This document shows positions 12,953 to 22,440 of a DNA stretch of 64,000 nucleotides, piece by piece. Origin of the DNA: Blasia pusilla (lineage: Eukaryota; Marchantiophyta; Marchantiopsida; Blasiales); NCBI GenBank assembly GCA_050084515.1, contig CM114274.1, positions 42,842,001-42,906,000 on the forward strand. The letters are read 5' to 3'. The notes under the pieces were generated by a model that saw nothing but the letters and a program-made list of their open reading frames with translations, was not told where the DNA came from and did no database searches. The position numbers and the translations under genes are program-made. How positions within the stretch are numbered: position 1 is the first letter of the stretch; each line of letters starts with the position of its first letter.

Positions 12953-14947
12953 CTGCCGCATGAAGTTTCCCCATTGTCTCATACGTACAGTCCACCAACT
13001 CAACCAAGAGCACAACTCTTTGTACTTCCCCTCAATCGCATGCTTCCTCCACCACCCATGAAGTTCTTCCTGGCATTCCATGGCCTGCTTCAAGGTTTTG
13101 CTGTCTTTGCAACGTGGAGTAGAGTGACATGCTCTGTCCTCTTATTCTCCTTGATGCAAGATTTGGTGTACCGGGTCACAGACTGTTGCCAATGGAAAGC
13201 ATCCGACCTTTCCCTCTCTGGTTGAACCTCTCCACCCCAGAACACTTCCCGGATAGCAATCCACCTGTTTGTGCATTGTGCGCCATGAACCCATAAATTT
13301 CGGAGGTGGCCTTTTGTTTTCCTTCACCACATCCAATAAGAGTAACCAAAGACATCTTCAAAGCGCCAACGTCTTTTGCCTTTACTTCTGAGACAAATAT
13401 AGTTTTGAGTCCCTTCTCCAGATGGTCATAAACGTGAGCACCCATCGTCAACCATCCGTTCAGCACTCTGTAGCAAATATCAAAGCTTACCCTGCTCCCG
13501 TAAAGATCTTCCCCTTCCCTCATTCGATCTATAAGATCGAGGCCACTCGACCGACCTGTCGTTGACATTTTGAAGACATAGGCCTTGGATCCCTCGCCTC
13601 CTTGGCCCATGAACTGCCATCTCTGAATGAATGGAAATCTGGAGTTGGCCTTGATTCTGGCGATGGCATCCATTTTGGCCGTCTTTCCATCCAGAACTCG
13701 TATTTGACGCAACCAATTCCGGAAGCATTCAGGATCAGCGGGAAATGCGAGATTTTCATAGAGTTGTTTCTCCTCAACCGCCGTGATCTCGCCCTGTCCA
13801 GGGATTCCAAGAAATTGTTCACAAATTTGTGATGCCGTTGTGAGCTTGATGACTCAGGACTTTGAACCCGGAGAGTTTCTGTAGACCTCGGCTACTTTCT
13901 TCGACACATCCTCCTTGATGTGTCTTTGAATTGCATCGGTCACAGGATAAGTGTGGGAGCCAACATGAATGCCACCTTGTATACTCGGCGTGGAGCCCAA
14001 GTCATGGAAAATGAAAAATATGTATGTAGGACACGCTCCAACGCGAGAAGGCGTGCGACAATGAGGACATCGATGGCCTCGGCGGTATGGTGGCACCGAC
14101 CTCGTATGGAGTTTTGCATTCTTGGGAGGGAATTGCGGCGTATTGACTCGCCCGTTGCGCTCTAGATCGGGCATCTTTGGACTTCTACACTCCAAGGCTC
14201 CCATGTATTGGCGGCGGGAGACAATCCAAGGACCATATGGAATTGAAGCACTAGTCCGTTGAAGCTGCACCATCGATGACAATCGGACTTTCTGTCCATA
14301 TCCTTCAGGCGTCCTCCATCCTTCTTTTGAGCGGGAGCGCAAGTGGAGGCAACTCAAAAATGCAATTACCATAAAACGTGGGTGGCGGCTCGTCAACAAG
14401 AATGTGCTTGAACATTTTCAAGGCCGAGACGAAAGCAAACTATTTCGATACTCGCAAGAGGAACAGTAGGCGGACGAGAGGGCCCGATTGGTGTCAAGCA
14501 GATCCATTGAGGTTGATAACATCCGGAATCTCTTCAGGAAGAACAACGTTGTTACGAGCGTGTGAAGTTGGAGTCAAAGCCGGATCTGCAGAGCTTGGAG
14601 TTGCAAACATAGAGCTCGGAGCACTAGGAAATTCTTGACCGTCTACTTGGGAAACAGGCGGGTCGAGGCGGGCCGTAAACTCTGTATTGACCATTTGCTA
14701 TAGGTAGGAGATTCCATACTTTACGGTCTGAGGTCACTGGCTGGACCGTCTCACCTATTATGTCTTCCGTACCGTCCACCCTAACATCTTTGGATACAAA
14801 GATGGTTCCAATTTGGAGAAGAAATCGAACACACAGAAAATTTTCATCCACTGCTATGAAAGACTCACGAGCTTGGGGTCGAATGATTTCTGATTGAGGA
14901 AGGGCCGCCAGATGACTACCACAAGTGAGCTTAAGATAATTATCCAT
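12953..14947 (-). pseudogene. M2 gene A exon 1: MULE transposase N-terminus and D-D core
   Basis: The exon starts at the ATG at 14947 (MDNYLKLTCGSHL), the start also used in M4 and M5, about 50 bases downstream of a TATA box. It carries the conserved N-terminal block (RFLLQIGTIFVSKDV), the Cys/His region (LERNGRVN, HRCPHC, HVGSHTYPVTD) and the core (FDICYRVLNGWLTM with the likely first Asp). The block with the second Asp is damaged: GFMADNAQ reads MAHNAQ. Shifts at about 14620, 13850 and 13180 break the frame. Expected intact length, both exons, is roughly 1100 residues. Confidence 0.82.
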
Positions 14948-15000
14948 TCCCAGAAATTTTGTATGGGAGGAGGGTGAGAATGAGAAAGAGAATGAGAATT

Positions 15001-15013
15001 TTTAATTTATAGT
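15001..15013 (-). promoter_or_regulatory. TATA box of M2 gene A
   Basis: The minus strand reads CACTATAAATTAAA, about 55 bp upstream of the gene A ATG. The identical element precedes gene A in M4 (35047-35055) and M5 (59764-59776), with the same spacing. Confidence 0.7.
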
Positions 15014-15178
15014 GAATAGGAAAACAGATACTCCTGACAGATTTTTACCGACAAGATGAATTCGGTAGGTGACATTGTCTGACGCAATGGATCCAATTCT
15101 GTAACAACACATTCAATTGTGTTGCAATGTGTTACCGGATTTGGGAAGCAGAGGGTTGCGAAGCACACTTCATTTTGT

Positions 15179-15776
15179 TGGAACCCGTCGGAGTCCTGGT
15201 AACTCAAAAATTACCACAAGCTAACCGAAGCCTGCAACCCGTTGGCTTCGGACGGGTTGCACGCTTCTGCCAAACATGGTCAAAGCGAGCAACCCGTCGC
15301 TCTCCGACGAGTTGCTCGGATATCGCTCCTTCTTGCCCAAAGATGTCGGAGGCGTGCAAACCGTCTGTTCCCGACGAGTTCCGCGGGTGCCGCACCTATT
15401 TGCCCAAAGACGGCGAGGCGTGCAACCCGTCGCCCTCCAATGGGTTGCGAAAGCGCCTCGCCTTGTGGTGCTTACATGAAGTGTGCAACCTGTCGGACTC
15501 CGACGACTTGCACGGGAAGCCCGCGTTCATAACCCTTGACGAGGGAAGCGTGCAACCCAACGGTCTCCGACGGATTGCCTCGGTACGTCCCGTTCCTGTC
15601 CCAAACACGGCAGAGGCGCGCAACATGTCGGTCTCGACGGGTTGCACGGGTACCTCGCGTTCTGGTCTGAAGACGACGGAGGCACTCAACCCGTTGGTCT
15701 CCGACGGGTTGCTCGCGCACGTGGCGACGTACCCAGGATGGCGGAGGCACGCAACCTGTCGGACTCCGACGGGTTG
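15179..15776. repeat. M2 intergenic palindrome array between genes A and B
   Basis: About ten imperfect palindromes start near 15179, 15233, 15289, 15355, 15420, 15484, 15551, 15619, 15687 and 15749, with a mean spacing near 64 bp. The best unit, at 15749, has GCAACCTGTCGGACTCC joined to CCGACGGGTTGC. The array lies between the two divergent TATA boxes, so it sits where both promoters would be controlled. The spacers are mostly different from one another. Confidence 0.88.
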
Positions 15777-15866
15777 CCATTTTTGACCTCCGGACTTCCA
15801 TAACCTCCGGCACGTCGCCGTCGAACGGATGACGGGACCCAACGGTCAGCCCAACGGCTAGAAAAG

Positions 15867-15874
15867 TATAAATA
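15867..15874 (+). promoter_or_regulatory. TATA box of M2 gene B
   Basis: TATAAATA in the context GAAAAGTATAAATAGGG, 267 bp upstream of the gene B ATG and just after the palindrome array. The same box occurs in M4 (34087-34094, minus) and M5 (60798-60805, plus), implying a leader of about 230 bases. Confidence 0.72.
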
Positions 15875-16133
15875 GGGCACAAATCGCTCATTTCCAGTTT
15901 CTCATTTCGCGATCTCCATTCCTCACTCTCCCGCGCAGCCGCTGATCAGATACCAAGGGGTGTTTCACACGGCGAGTCATCGCGAGTCGATAGGAGGGAA
16001 CGAGAGCGAGACGGTTCGACCGAACGAGAGCGAGACGGTTCGAGCTACCCATCAAGGCGACTCATCTTGACATCAGCAAGGCGACTGATCAAGGGATTCA
16101 TCGTGGACATAGGTGGAGGCATTTCCGGAAAAA

Positions 16134-16762
16134 ATGACGAGGAAAAAATCACAAGCCAACAAGTCTAGGAGCTTCACTCCGAAGTCCATTAGGACTCCTG
16201 CGTCCGCATCTCCAGGGCCTCGTTCGGCGAATGAAATTAGGCAGCAGGAAATCGAGGAGCGGGAAAGGGAAGCGGAGATGCACAACCAGGAGCTTCTTGC
16301 GAGACGTGTTCAAGAGGTGCTCGATAAACAGAACGCAGAGGCTGAGACGTCGCAGGCCTTGAAGAAAAGGATCGCCGACGAAAAGAGAGGAAAGAAGCGT
16401 CTGGACGCGTCGGTGAGGAGAGCAGAATTGGCTAAAGCGAGGAGGGAAAAGCGATAGCCATTGACGATAGCCCTGCCCGTCCAACCAAAAGTGTTGAGAT
16501 GCGGGAAATGTCCCCGATGAAATCCGGGGACACAATCAACATAGTGGAAACGCCAGAAGTTCAAATCACGGACGACGAGGTCATGAGGATCGCTAGCGTG
16601 GAGATGGTGGACATTGCCGAAGAAGCCGGAGAGCGGTCATTCTCGTCTCCAAGCCCGGCGGAAGACATCGACCTCTATCGGATCGACGAGTTCCCAGTCG
16701 ATTTGCCAGCTTCTATCTCAGACAAGTTGGCTGGTCAAGAAACCGACCCAATTTTCGAGCGG
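16134..16762 (+). pseudogene. M2 gene B exon 1: charged N-terminal region
   Basis: The start is the ATG at 16134 (MTRKKSQANKSRSFTPKS), shared with M4 and M5. The first 40 residues are basic. A long Glu/Arg/Lys helix follows (EIEEREREAEMHNQELLARR), likely a coiled coil. The remainder is acidic (PAEDIDLYRIDEFPVDLPAS). A one-base loss in an A run near 16451 shifts the frame here; M4 keeps the base. The exon ends at GAGCGG before GTAAGAG; the next exon continues E-R-V-V-K in phase. No function is known for this part. Confidence 0.7.
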
Positions 16763-16852
16763 GTAAGAGAGGATCTGGGTTTTTTGAATTATGTGAATTG
16801 CAATTCATTGGGAATTCAGTGTAGCTTATTGGTCTTGTCCCGGTTCTGACAG

Positions 16853-17325
16853 GTGGTAAAGCAGATGGCACTCATGGAGGGCCACAACGCCCCGAGGATT
16901 CCACTTTGCCGATTGCAGACAATGGAATACGTCCGCAAAATTCAGTCGGACGAGGACATCGCGAAGCTTAAACAATCGGCGGCAACAGCATCCTACATCG
17001 ACAGCTTTCCTCCCTTCTATGTTCAGCCTTACGACAAGCATGGAACCCAAGCTTTGGTTATGGAGGAGGACTTGGAAAAGCTCGACACATTCTGGAGGAT
17101 GAGAGACCAGGATTTCAGAAGGCAAGTAGAGGGCACGGAATTCAGCTGGATGAGGAATCTGCATTTCTTCATCTGGGATGGAAATCACAGGTTCATGGCG
17201 TGGACCAAGTTTGCGGAGGAGCGGCCCAACTCCTTGGAGGCACATTTTTGCGTGAAGGCAGTGGTCCTTCACCCATTCCCTCATCACATGGCGATGGTGG
17301 AGATGGCAATGCATGCCATGAACAC
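16853..17325 (+). CDS. M2 gene B exon 2: ParB-like domain
   Basis: An uninterrupted exon of 158 codons. It resembles the ParB/sulfiredoxin-type fold: an Ile/Leu-rich start (APRIPLCRLQTMEYVRKIQ), a helix (SDEDIAKLKQSAAT), a strand (SFPPFYVQPY) and the signature DGNHRFMAW, comparable to the D-G-x-H-R box of ParB-like proteins, which bind or hydrolyse nucleotides or act as nucleases. In bacteria and phages ParB-like domains are often fused N-terminal to N6/N4 DNA methyltransferases, the order seen here. It is flanked by a 90-bp intron (16763-16852) and a 751-bp intron. M4 has the same exon intact; M5 has lost its first half but keeps DGNHRFMAW. The ParB-like call rests on motif pattern alone. 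Confidence 0.62.
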
Positions 17326-18076
17326 GTGAGTATCTTCTTGCTGGGTCGGGACGGTTGTTGGGATGCTTTTACACTTACGCAACTCGTCAGACTCCGACAA
17401 GTTGCTCGATTGATGAATGGGTTAGGTTTTTTTTGCCGAAAGCAACTCGTCGGACTCCGACGAGTTGCTCGACTCGACGCTTTTTCACGATGTTTTTTGA
17501 AGAATGCAACTCGTCGGACTCCGATGAGTTGTTCGATTGACCACACATTTAATTAGTTTTTGGCCCAAAGCAAACCGTGGGAGTCCGACGGGTTGCTAGA
17601 CTCGCCGCCTTTTCAGGATGTTTTTTGAAGAATGCAACTTGTCGGACTCCGACGAGTTGTTCGACTGACCGCAGGTTTAGTATGTTTTTTGCCCAAAGCA
17701 ACCCGTCGGAGTCCAACAGGTTGCTTGACTCGAAACTGTTTTTGGCCGAAATCAAATCGTCGGAGTCCGACGAGTTGCATTCGAAAGTTGGTTCCCCAAA
17801 TTTCGCATCAAATTGCAAGTTTCCATTCAATTGCGCAACCTGTCGGACTTCGAGGGGTTGCTATGTTCACGTTAGTATGTTCAGTTGCACAACCCGTTGG
17901 AGTCCGACGGGTTGAAACCAGGCACTAGCAAATCTGAATGCAATTCGTCGGACTTTGACGGGTTGCATCATTAAGCTCCTTCCTAGAATCCAACCTTGAG
18001 CTGTGACGACCCGTCGGAGTCCGACGGGTTGCAAGAACCCATGCAATTTCCTGACGGGTTGAGTTTGGATGTGCAG
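17326..18076 (+). repeat. M2 gene B intron 2 with regular palindrome array
   Basis: Intron bounded by GTGAGT and GTGCAG. Eleven palindromes start near 17382, 17441, 17507, 17570, 17634, 17697, 17752, 17834, 17887, 17940 and 18005, a mean period of about 62 bp. Several carry the arm CAACTCGTCGG matched by CCGACGAGTTG; others carry CAACCCG matched by CGGGTTG. The last half site abuts the acceptor. Confidence 0.9.
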
Positions 18077-20098
18077 GATTGTATCGGAGGGGAATGTCAC
18101 CCACCACTGGATCCAGGACTGCGATTGGGTGAGGAAGGTGCTTACGACCCACCCGGGAGAGTACAGGGGGTTCTTGGGCGATGCCCTTGTCAATCAGATG
18201 CTTGCAAAGGGTGCTCAGATAAAAAAGAAAACTTGGGCAAATAAGTGTTTTTCCCAAGATGAAGCCGTAACCATCCTTTGCTGGTCGAAGATACAGGCCG
18301 CGAAGAAGAGCGCTGCACTGGAGCTGGAGCGGAGGGAGAAAGTATCTGTGTCTGAGCGCGCGAAATTCATCCAAGCTGCAGTATCTGCAGCAACAAAATA
18401 CACGGCGAGCAAGATGCAGCAATACATCAACATTCTCAACCCCGAACTTGGTCCGGAGTTCTACAAGGAGCTGAAGGCGATTATCAAGCGCCAGCGGAAA
18501 AGGGATGAAGATCCGCAAGGTCGGATTGGGGAGATAGTGTCCCTGGATCGCGTGCATCGGTTTTCGTTGTCCGGCATAAGCGAGTTTAGGAGGATCCGAC
18601 TCATGAAAATCAGTCTCGAGGGCACAGAGGCCCAGAAGAGGGCGGCACACCATCCTCTAGGTGTGTCTGATCCAGTGATCTCCCACTGGCTACGCGAATG
18701 GTCATTTTGGGACGCGTTGCGGGTTATCGCGAAGTCCGTGCTGGACGGTCTGCAAGCGGAGCTCAAAAGATTAGAGCCCATCCCGGATGAAGCAAATGTG
18801 GAAAGTTCTGGAGATTTCGAGGTTTGGCTCGACGACATCCGGGACAAGCCAATCAAAAACCCAGGATTCAAGACAATGTTCAAGGTTTGCGTCCTCCCTC
18901 AGGCAGAGCTTGACGAAGAAGTAGAGGGGAACAAACGAGATCAAGCAAAGAAGAAGCGAGATCTAAAGGAGCAGACGGCCGATCCTGTTCGACTAAAAGC
19001 TGCCCAACGGATGGTCTTCAGGTACCTCGTCCAGAGTAAGAATGCAGGTACGTGGGGAAAATTACCGATAGCCTTGAAATTGTGGGCTTCACCGTCGGAT
19101 GCCGAGACATTCTCCATGTACGACATGGAGATGGGGCAGCACATGTCTGATTGGGAGGTGGAGAATTTCCCCATTTGGCTCGACTTCAACGACCCTGAAG
19201 ACATCACCGATAAGGATTTACGAGTGCTTCATGATGCAATGGCCTCAGGACAAGACGACATCCCCAATTTTGTGTAGCCTGAAGACTTCTTTGGAGGAGA
19301 TGCAGAAGAGCAAGCCCACGAGACAGCTGAGTTGGCTTCCAAGGTCCGCACAGCCAAAGACAAATCCACAGCGGGTCTCAAAGGCAAGGCGAGGGGAGGG
19401 AAAAATTCGAGGCGAGTCTTCCCAAAGAGAGGTGAAGATTCAAGGCCGAGGCAGAATCGTCCGGGCGAGTGGGGAGAGAGGGTCGGACCAGGTCCTCGGC
19501 GAAAAAAACCCCACCAGAGTCCGAGGTCATAGAGACCCCGACAAGCCGTCCATGAGACTCGGGAGAAGCGAAGCGAGAGGTGCCGGGGTTGTCCCAAGGA
19601 GAATACTGATCCATCATCCTTGGGAAGACACAGACAAACAACGACCGAACAAGCGTCCTTCTTGATTCACTCCTTTCTTTGGATGAGTGAAGAGCTTGAT
19701 TCTCAGCGTCGACACCAACCATCGATAAATTGACAACGCTGGGACGGAAGCTCCAACGAAATGGGCACGCTGCCTGGACGGTGAATGGAGTGGTCAAAGA
19801 GGTTGCGGTGGATCTCTTGATCGCTGATCTGCCCTCGGGGTTGCAACTTTGGGGCGAGAATCCGTCGGACAAGGTACCTGAGTGGAATGTGCCGCTCTCT
19901 TATGACCAAATTGCGCTATTGTTCTCCTTTGCAGACGCCTATCTGAGTGACAGGGGCTGCTTCTTGGTGTTGACTGGAGGGAGCGAGGATGAGCTCTTCA
20001 ACCTCCAGTGCGTCAAGAGGTTGCTAAAGTGGAGGACGGCGCAATCTTGGATCATAAAAAATGAGTACCCACTCCGATCCGCGACGAGTCAAATTCGG
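18077..20098 (+). pseudogene. M2 gene B exon 3: helical middle and first half of methyltransferase-like domain
   Basis: The exon joins exon 2 as T-I-V-S-E-G-N-V. About 400 codons are open (to 19277) and encode a largely helical, charged region of unknown fold (WIQDCDWVRKVLTTHP, FSMYDMEMGQHMSDWEVENF). A TAG at 19275 replaces CAG of M4. A Lys/Glu/Ser-rich linker with frameshifts follows. From about 19730 the frame carries the front half of an amino-methyltransferase: VAVDLLIADLPSGLQLW occupies the place of motif IV (normally DPPY), then FADAYLSDRGCFLVLTGG, typical of the strand after motif IV. The exon ends at CGG before GTAAGG. Confidence 0.65.
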
Positions 20099-20673
20099 GT
20101 AAGGCTCAATTCATGTAGTATAATCTCAATTATATTTTAATGCTGTGAATAATGAGTGTTTATCTCCGTTGAGTGAGTATAATGAGTGTCAATCTCCATT
20201 TTTTTTGTCCGTGAGCAACCTGTCAGAAGGCGACGGGTTGCTGGCTTAGAGCAGCCCATGCTCGGCTGAGAGCAACCCGTCGGAAACTGACGGGTTGCAT
20301 CTTTCCCACATACACAGGGAAAACCGTGGTGTACCTGCAACCCGTCGGAACCCGACGGGTTGCAGTTGCTTTTGGTTTTTCCCTGTGTTTCCGGAAAGTT
20401 GCAACTCGTCTGATAGCGACGGGTTGCTCTCAGCCGAGCATGGGCTGCTCTAGGCCAGCAACCCATCGCCTTCCAACGGGTTGCCCACGGAGAAAAACCA
20501 ACGAGCCCGACGGGTTGTTTTAGTCCTTGACCAACCCATCGGAAGGCGACGGGTTGGTCCGGGACAAAACAACTCGTCGGACTCCGACAGGTTGATCCAA
20601 AGTTAGTAATTGAAAAAGTTCTCAAGCCGACTTCTTTAGTTGCTAACATTGTTTCCAACGTGCTTATTTACAG
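20099..20673 (+). repeat. M2 gene B intron 3 with palindromes
   Basis: Intron of 575 bp (GTAAGG to TTACAG) splitting the methyltransferase-like domain between motif IV and motif I. About eight palindromes start near 20215, 20271, 20337, 20401, 20456, 20500, 20532 and 20570, including a nearly perfect unit at 20337 (GCAACCCGTCGGAACCC facing CGACGGGTTGC). Confidence 0.85.
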
Positions 20674-21186
20674 ATGGACCACTCCTACGTGTATTACTTC
20701 GCTCGGCCCGAGCACAATTTCCAGGTGTTCAAGATCCAGGATCCTGTGGATCCATGCTTAGATGGGTACAGCTTAGATAGTTTGTTCAATTCCCCCCCGG
20801 GAATTTACATGCAAGACAGTACCCCACTTTTGGGAGGAAGGGAAAAATCACCAGCCTTGATGCAAACGCTCATAGAGCTCTGCTCAAGGCCGGGTGACTT
20901 GGTGTTCGACTTAGTGGGACTTTCAGGGGCAAGTGTCAAAGGCGTCTGGCAGAGTGGCAGGAACATTCTCTGCCTCGAGGGAAGGCAGGAACTGTTTGAC
21001 CTTTGCAAGGAGGCAAAGGCAGAATACGAAAGGCTCGTTGGGGCGTACAACTCTCCACCGAAGCCGAGAGCTCTGGTTCCAGACCCACCATTGGTTGTGA
21101 CTCCATCGTCACTTCCAACGATTCCGAAAATCGGGAGGGCAAGGCCGAAAGTAATTTTGCAAGAGCTCTCGGACGATGACGAGTGA
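20674..21186 (+). CDS. M2 gene B exon 4: C-terminal half of N6/N4 methyltransferase-like domain
   Basis: An intact final exon of 170 codons ending in a stop. It reads YVYYFARPEHNF, then REKSPALMQTLIELCSRPGD and LVFDLVGLSGASVKGVWQSG and RNILCLEGRQELFD. This is the familiar end of permuted (beta-class) DNA amino-methyltransferases: K-x-P-x-L, then the AdoMet motif normally V-L-D-P-F-x-G-S-G-T, then G-R-x-x-x-G-x-E. The AdoMet motif is altered (DLVGLSGA), so catalysis is doubtful. The tail is Pro-rich and acidic (ELSDDDE). The methylated base, if any, cannot be inferred. M4 has lost most of this exon. Confidence 0.7.
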   Translation: MDHSYVYYFARPEHNFQVFKIQDPVDPCLDGYSLDSLFNSPPGIYMQDSTPLLGGREKSPALMQTLIELCSRPGDLVFDLVGLSGASVKGVWQSGRNILCLEGRQELFDLCKEAKAEYERLVGAYNSPPKPRALVPDPPLVVTPSSLPTIPKIGRARPKVILQELSDDDE

Positions 21187-22440
21187 GTTCAAAGAACTCA
21201 ACGACCGGCTTTGACTGCAGCGTTTGGAGTAGGGAGATTTTTGATGATGAGGCAAAAGATTTCATAGAATAGATCAAATGTACAGTTCCGAGCTTTTTTC
21301 GGATGATATAAAGGAGAAGATTTTTTCGAACGATGGTGGTGCTTGTAAAAGTTTGCTGAAATTTTTTTATGGCTTTTCGAATGTGATCGTCTATGTACTC
21401 TGTGGACTTCAATTTTGCAACCCGTCGGATTTCTCCTGCTTGCAACTTTTAACTTTGACCACAAAGCACCTTTTACCACTTCCAGGCAACCTATCGGATT
21501 CGACAAAGTTGCCACGATCGGGTATCTTTCCTGTTGGTCCAACTTAAGAAGCGATCTGGCGGGCTTCTTCCTTGGCACCTTCCCCTCAACTCGTAAAAGC
21601 GGCGTAGGCTTCTTTTCTTCTCTCAGGCGTGTTGGATTCCTACTACCTGTGCGATTGCCATCATTGTATTACCAAGGACGGAGCACATATTGATACTGGA
21701 TGGATGTCACATTGCAGAGCGTACAAGGTATTCTTCCGAGGAAGGCGGTGGGACTCAAATCATGTTACATGGGACCGTTATGGCGTACCTAGGGGGGGCC
21801 AAGGCTCTCGAATTCGCCAACATTTTCAATCCCCGTCTACAATCGGCCAGAGGAGCCATTTGTATCCGGGACATTCTTTGTACTGTCACCGAGGAGAGTT
21901 AGGAGTAAATTTGTAGATGACGAGGCTGAAGAAATCATAGACTAGGTCAATTATACATTTCCGAGGTTCCTTCGGAGGTAATAAAGGACGAGATTTTTTC
22001 AACCCATAATGGTGTTTGTAAAAGTTTGCTGAAATATTTTGTTGGACTTGTGGATTGTGTTCTTTTAGCTACTCAGAATTACAATTTTGCAACCCATATG
22101 ATTCCGACGCGTTGCAACTTTTTGCTTTTTGCCCACTGCAACTTTTTAACCACTTCTAGGCAAGTTGTCGGATTCCGACAGGTTGACTGCTTGAGTGATG
22201 GGACTCTTTCCCCGTGAGACCAACTTCTGACGCATTGTGGCAGGCTTCTTAACGTTTGGCTTGTTCCCCTACATTCGTCAAACCAGTTGTAGGCTTCTTT
22301 TCTTGTCTAAGATGTGCAGGATTCCTACTACTTGTCGGATTGCCATTTCGGATTCCCAAGCTGTTAGATCGTCGTGGGTGCAGGGTGGAAGAAAATCACT
22401 TCTAAAAATCTTTCCTTTCTTATGGTGAGTTTTCTTACGG
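21187..22440 (+). other. M2 duplicated module downstream of gene B, possible extra exon
   Basis: Two diverged tandem copies, about 21190-21660 and 21895-22345, share landmarks (GAGATTTTTTC, GTTTGCTGAAAT, GGATTCCTACTAC) and each ends in a stretch encoding DSYYL(C/S)DCH. The first continues as an open frame to 21916 with DSYYLCDCHHCITKDG and VSHC-type Cys/His residues; another frame over the same bases (21690-21902, ILILDGCHIAERTRY) is also open and kept in M4. I cannot tell which is coding. AG acceptors occur nearby, so this may be a third gene or an alternative gene B end. Scattered palindrome remnants lie at 21415-21510 and 22090-22190. Confidence 0.4.

Noticed and set aside
15127-15891. Several overlapping long ORFs on both strands with recurring ATRRSPTGC-type peptides (also 34090-34863 and 60391-60802)
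   Set aside because: They are translations of the palindrome arrays; the recurring peptide is the repeat itself and appears in many frames.
17382-18005. CRISPR-like array (about 27-bp palindromic repeats at 62-bp period)
   Set aside because: Repeats are too diverged, spacers are partly related, the array lies in a spliced eukaryotic gene and no cas genes exist. It is a transposon-internal palindrome array.
19690-21186. Assigning gene B to the MTA/METTL3 RNA-methyltransferase family
   Set aside because: No DPPW motif, and the motif order (IV before I) with K-x-P-x-L fits permuted bacterial-type DNA amino-methyltransferases better.
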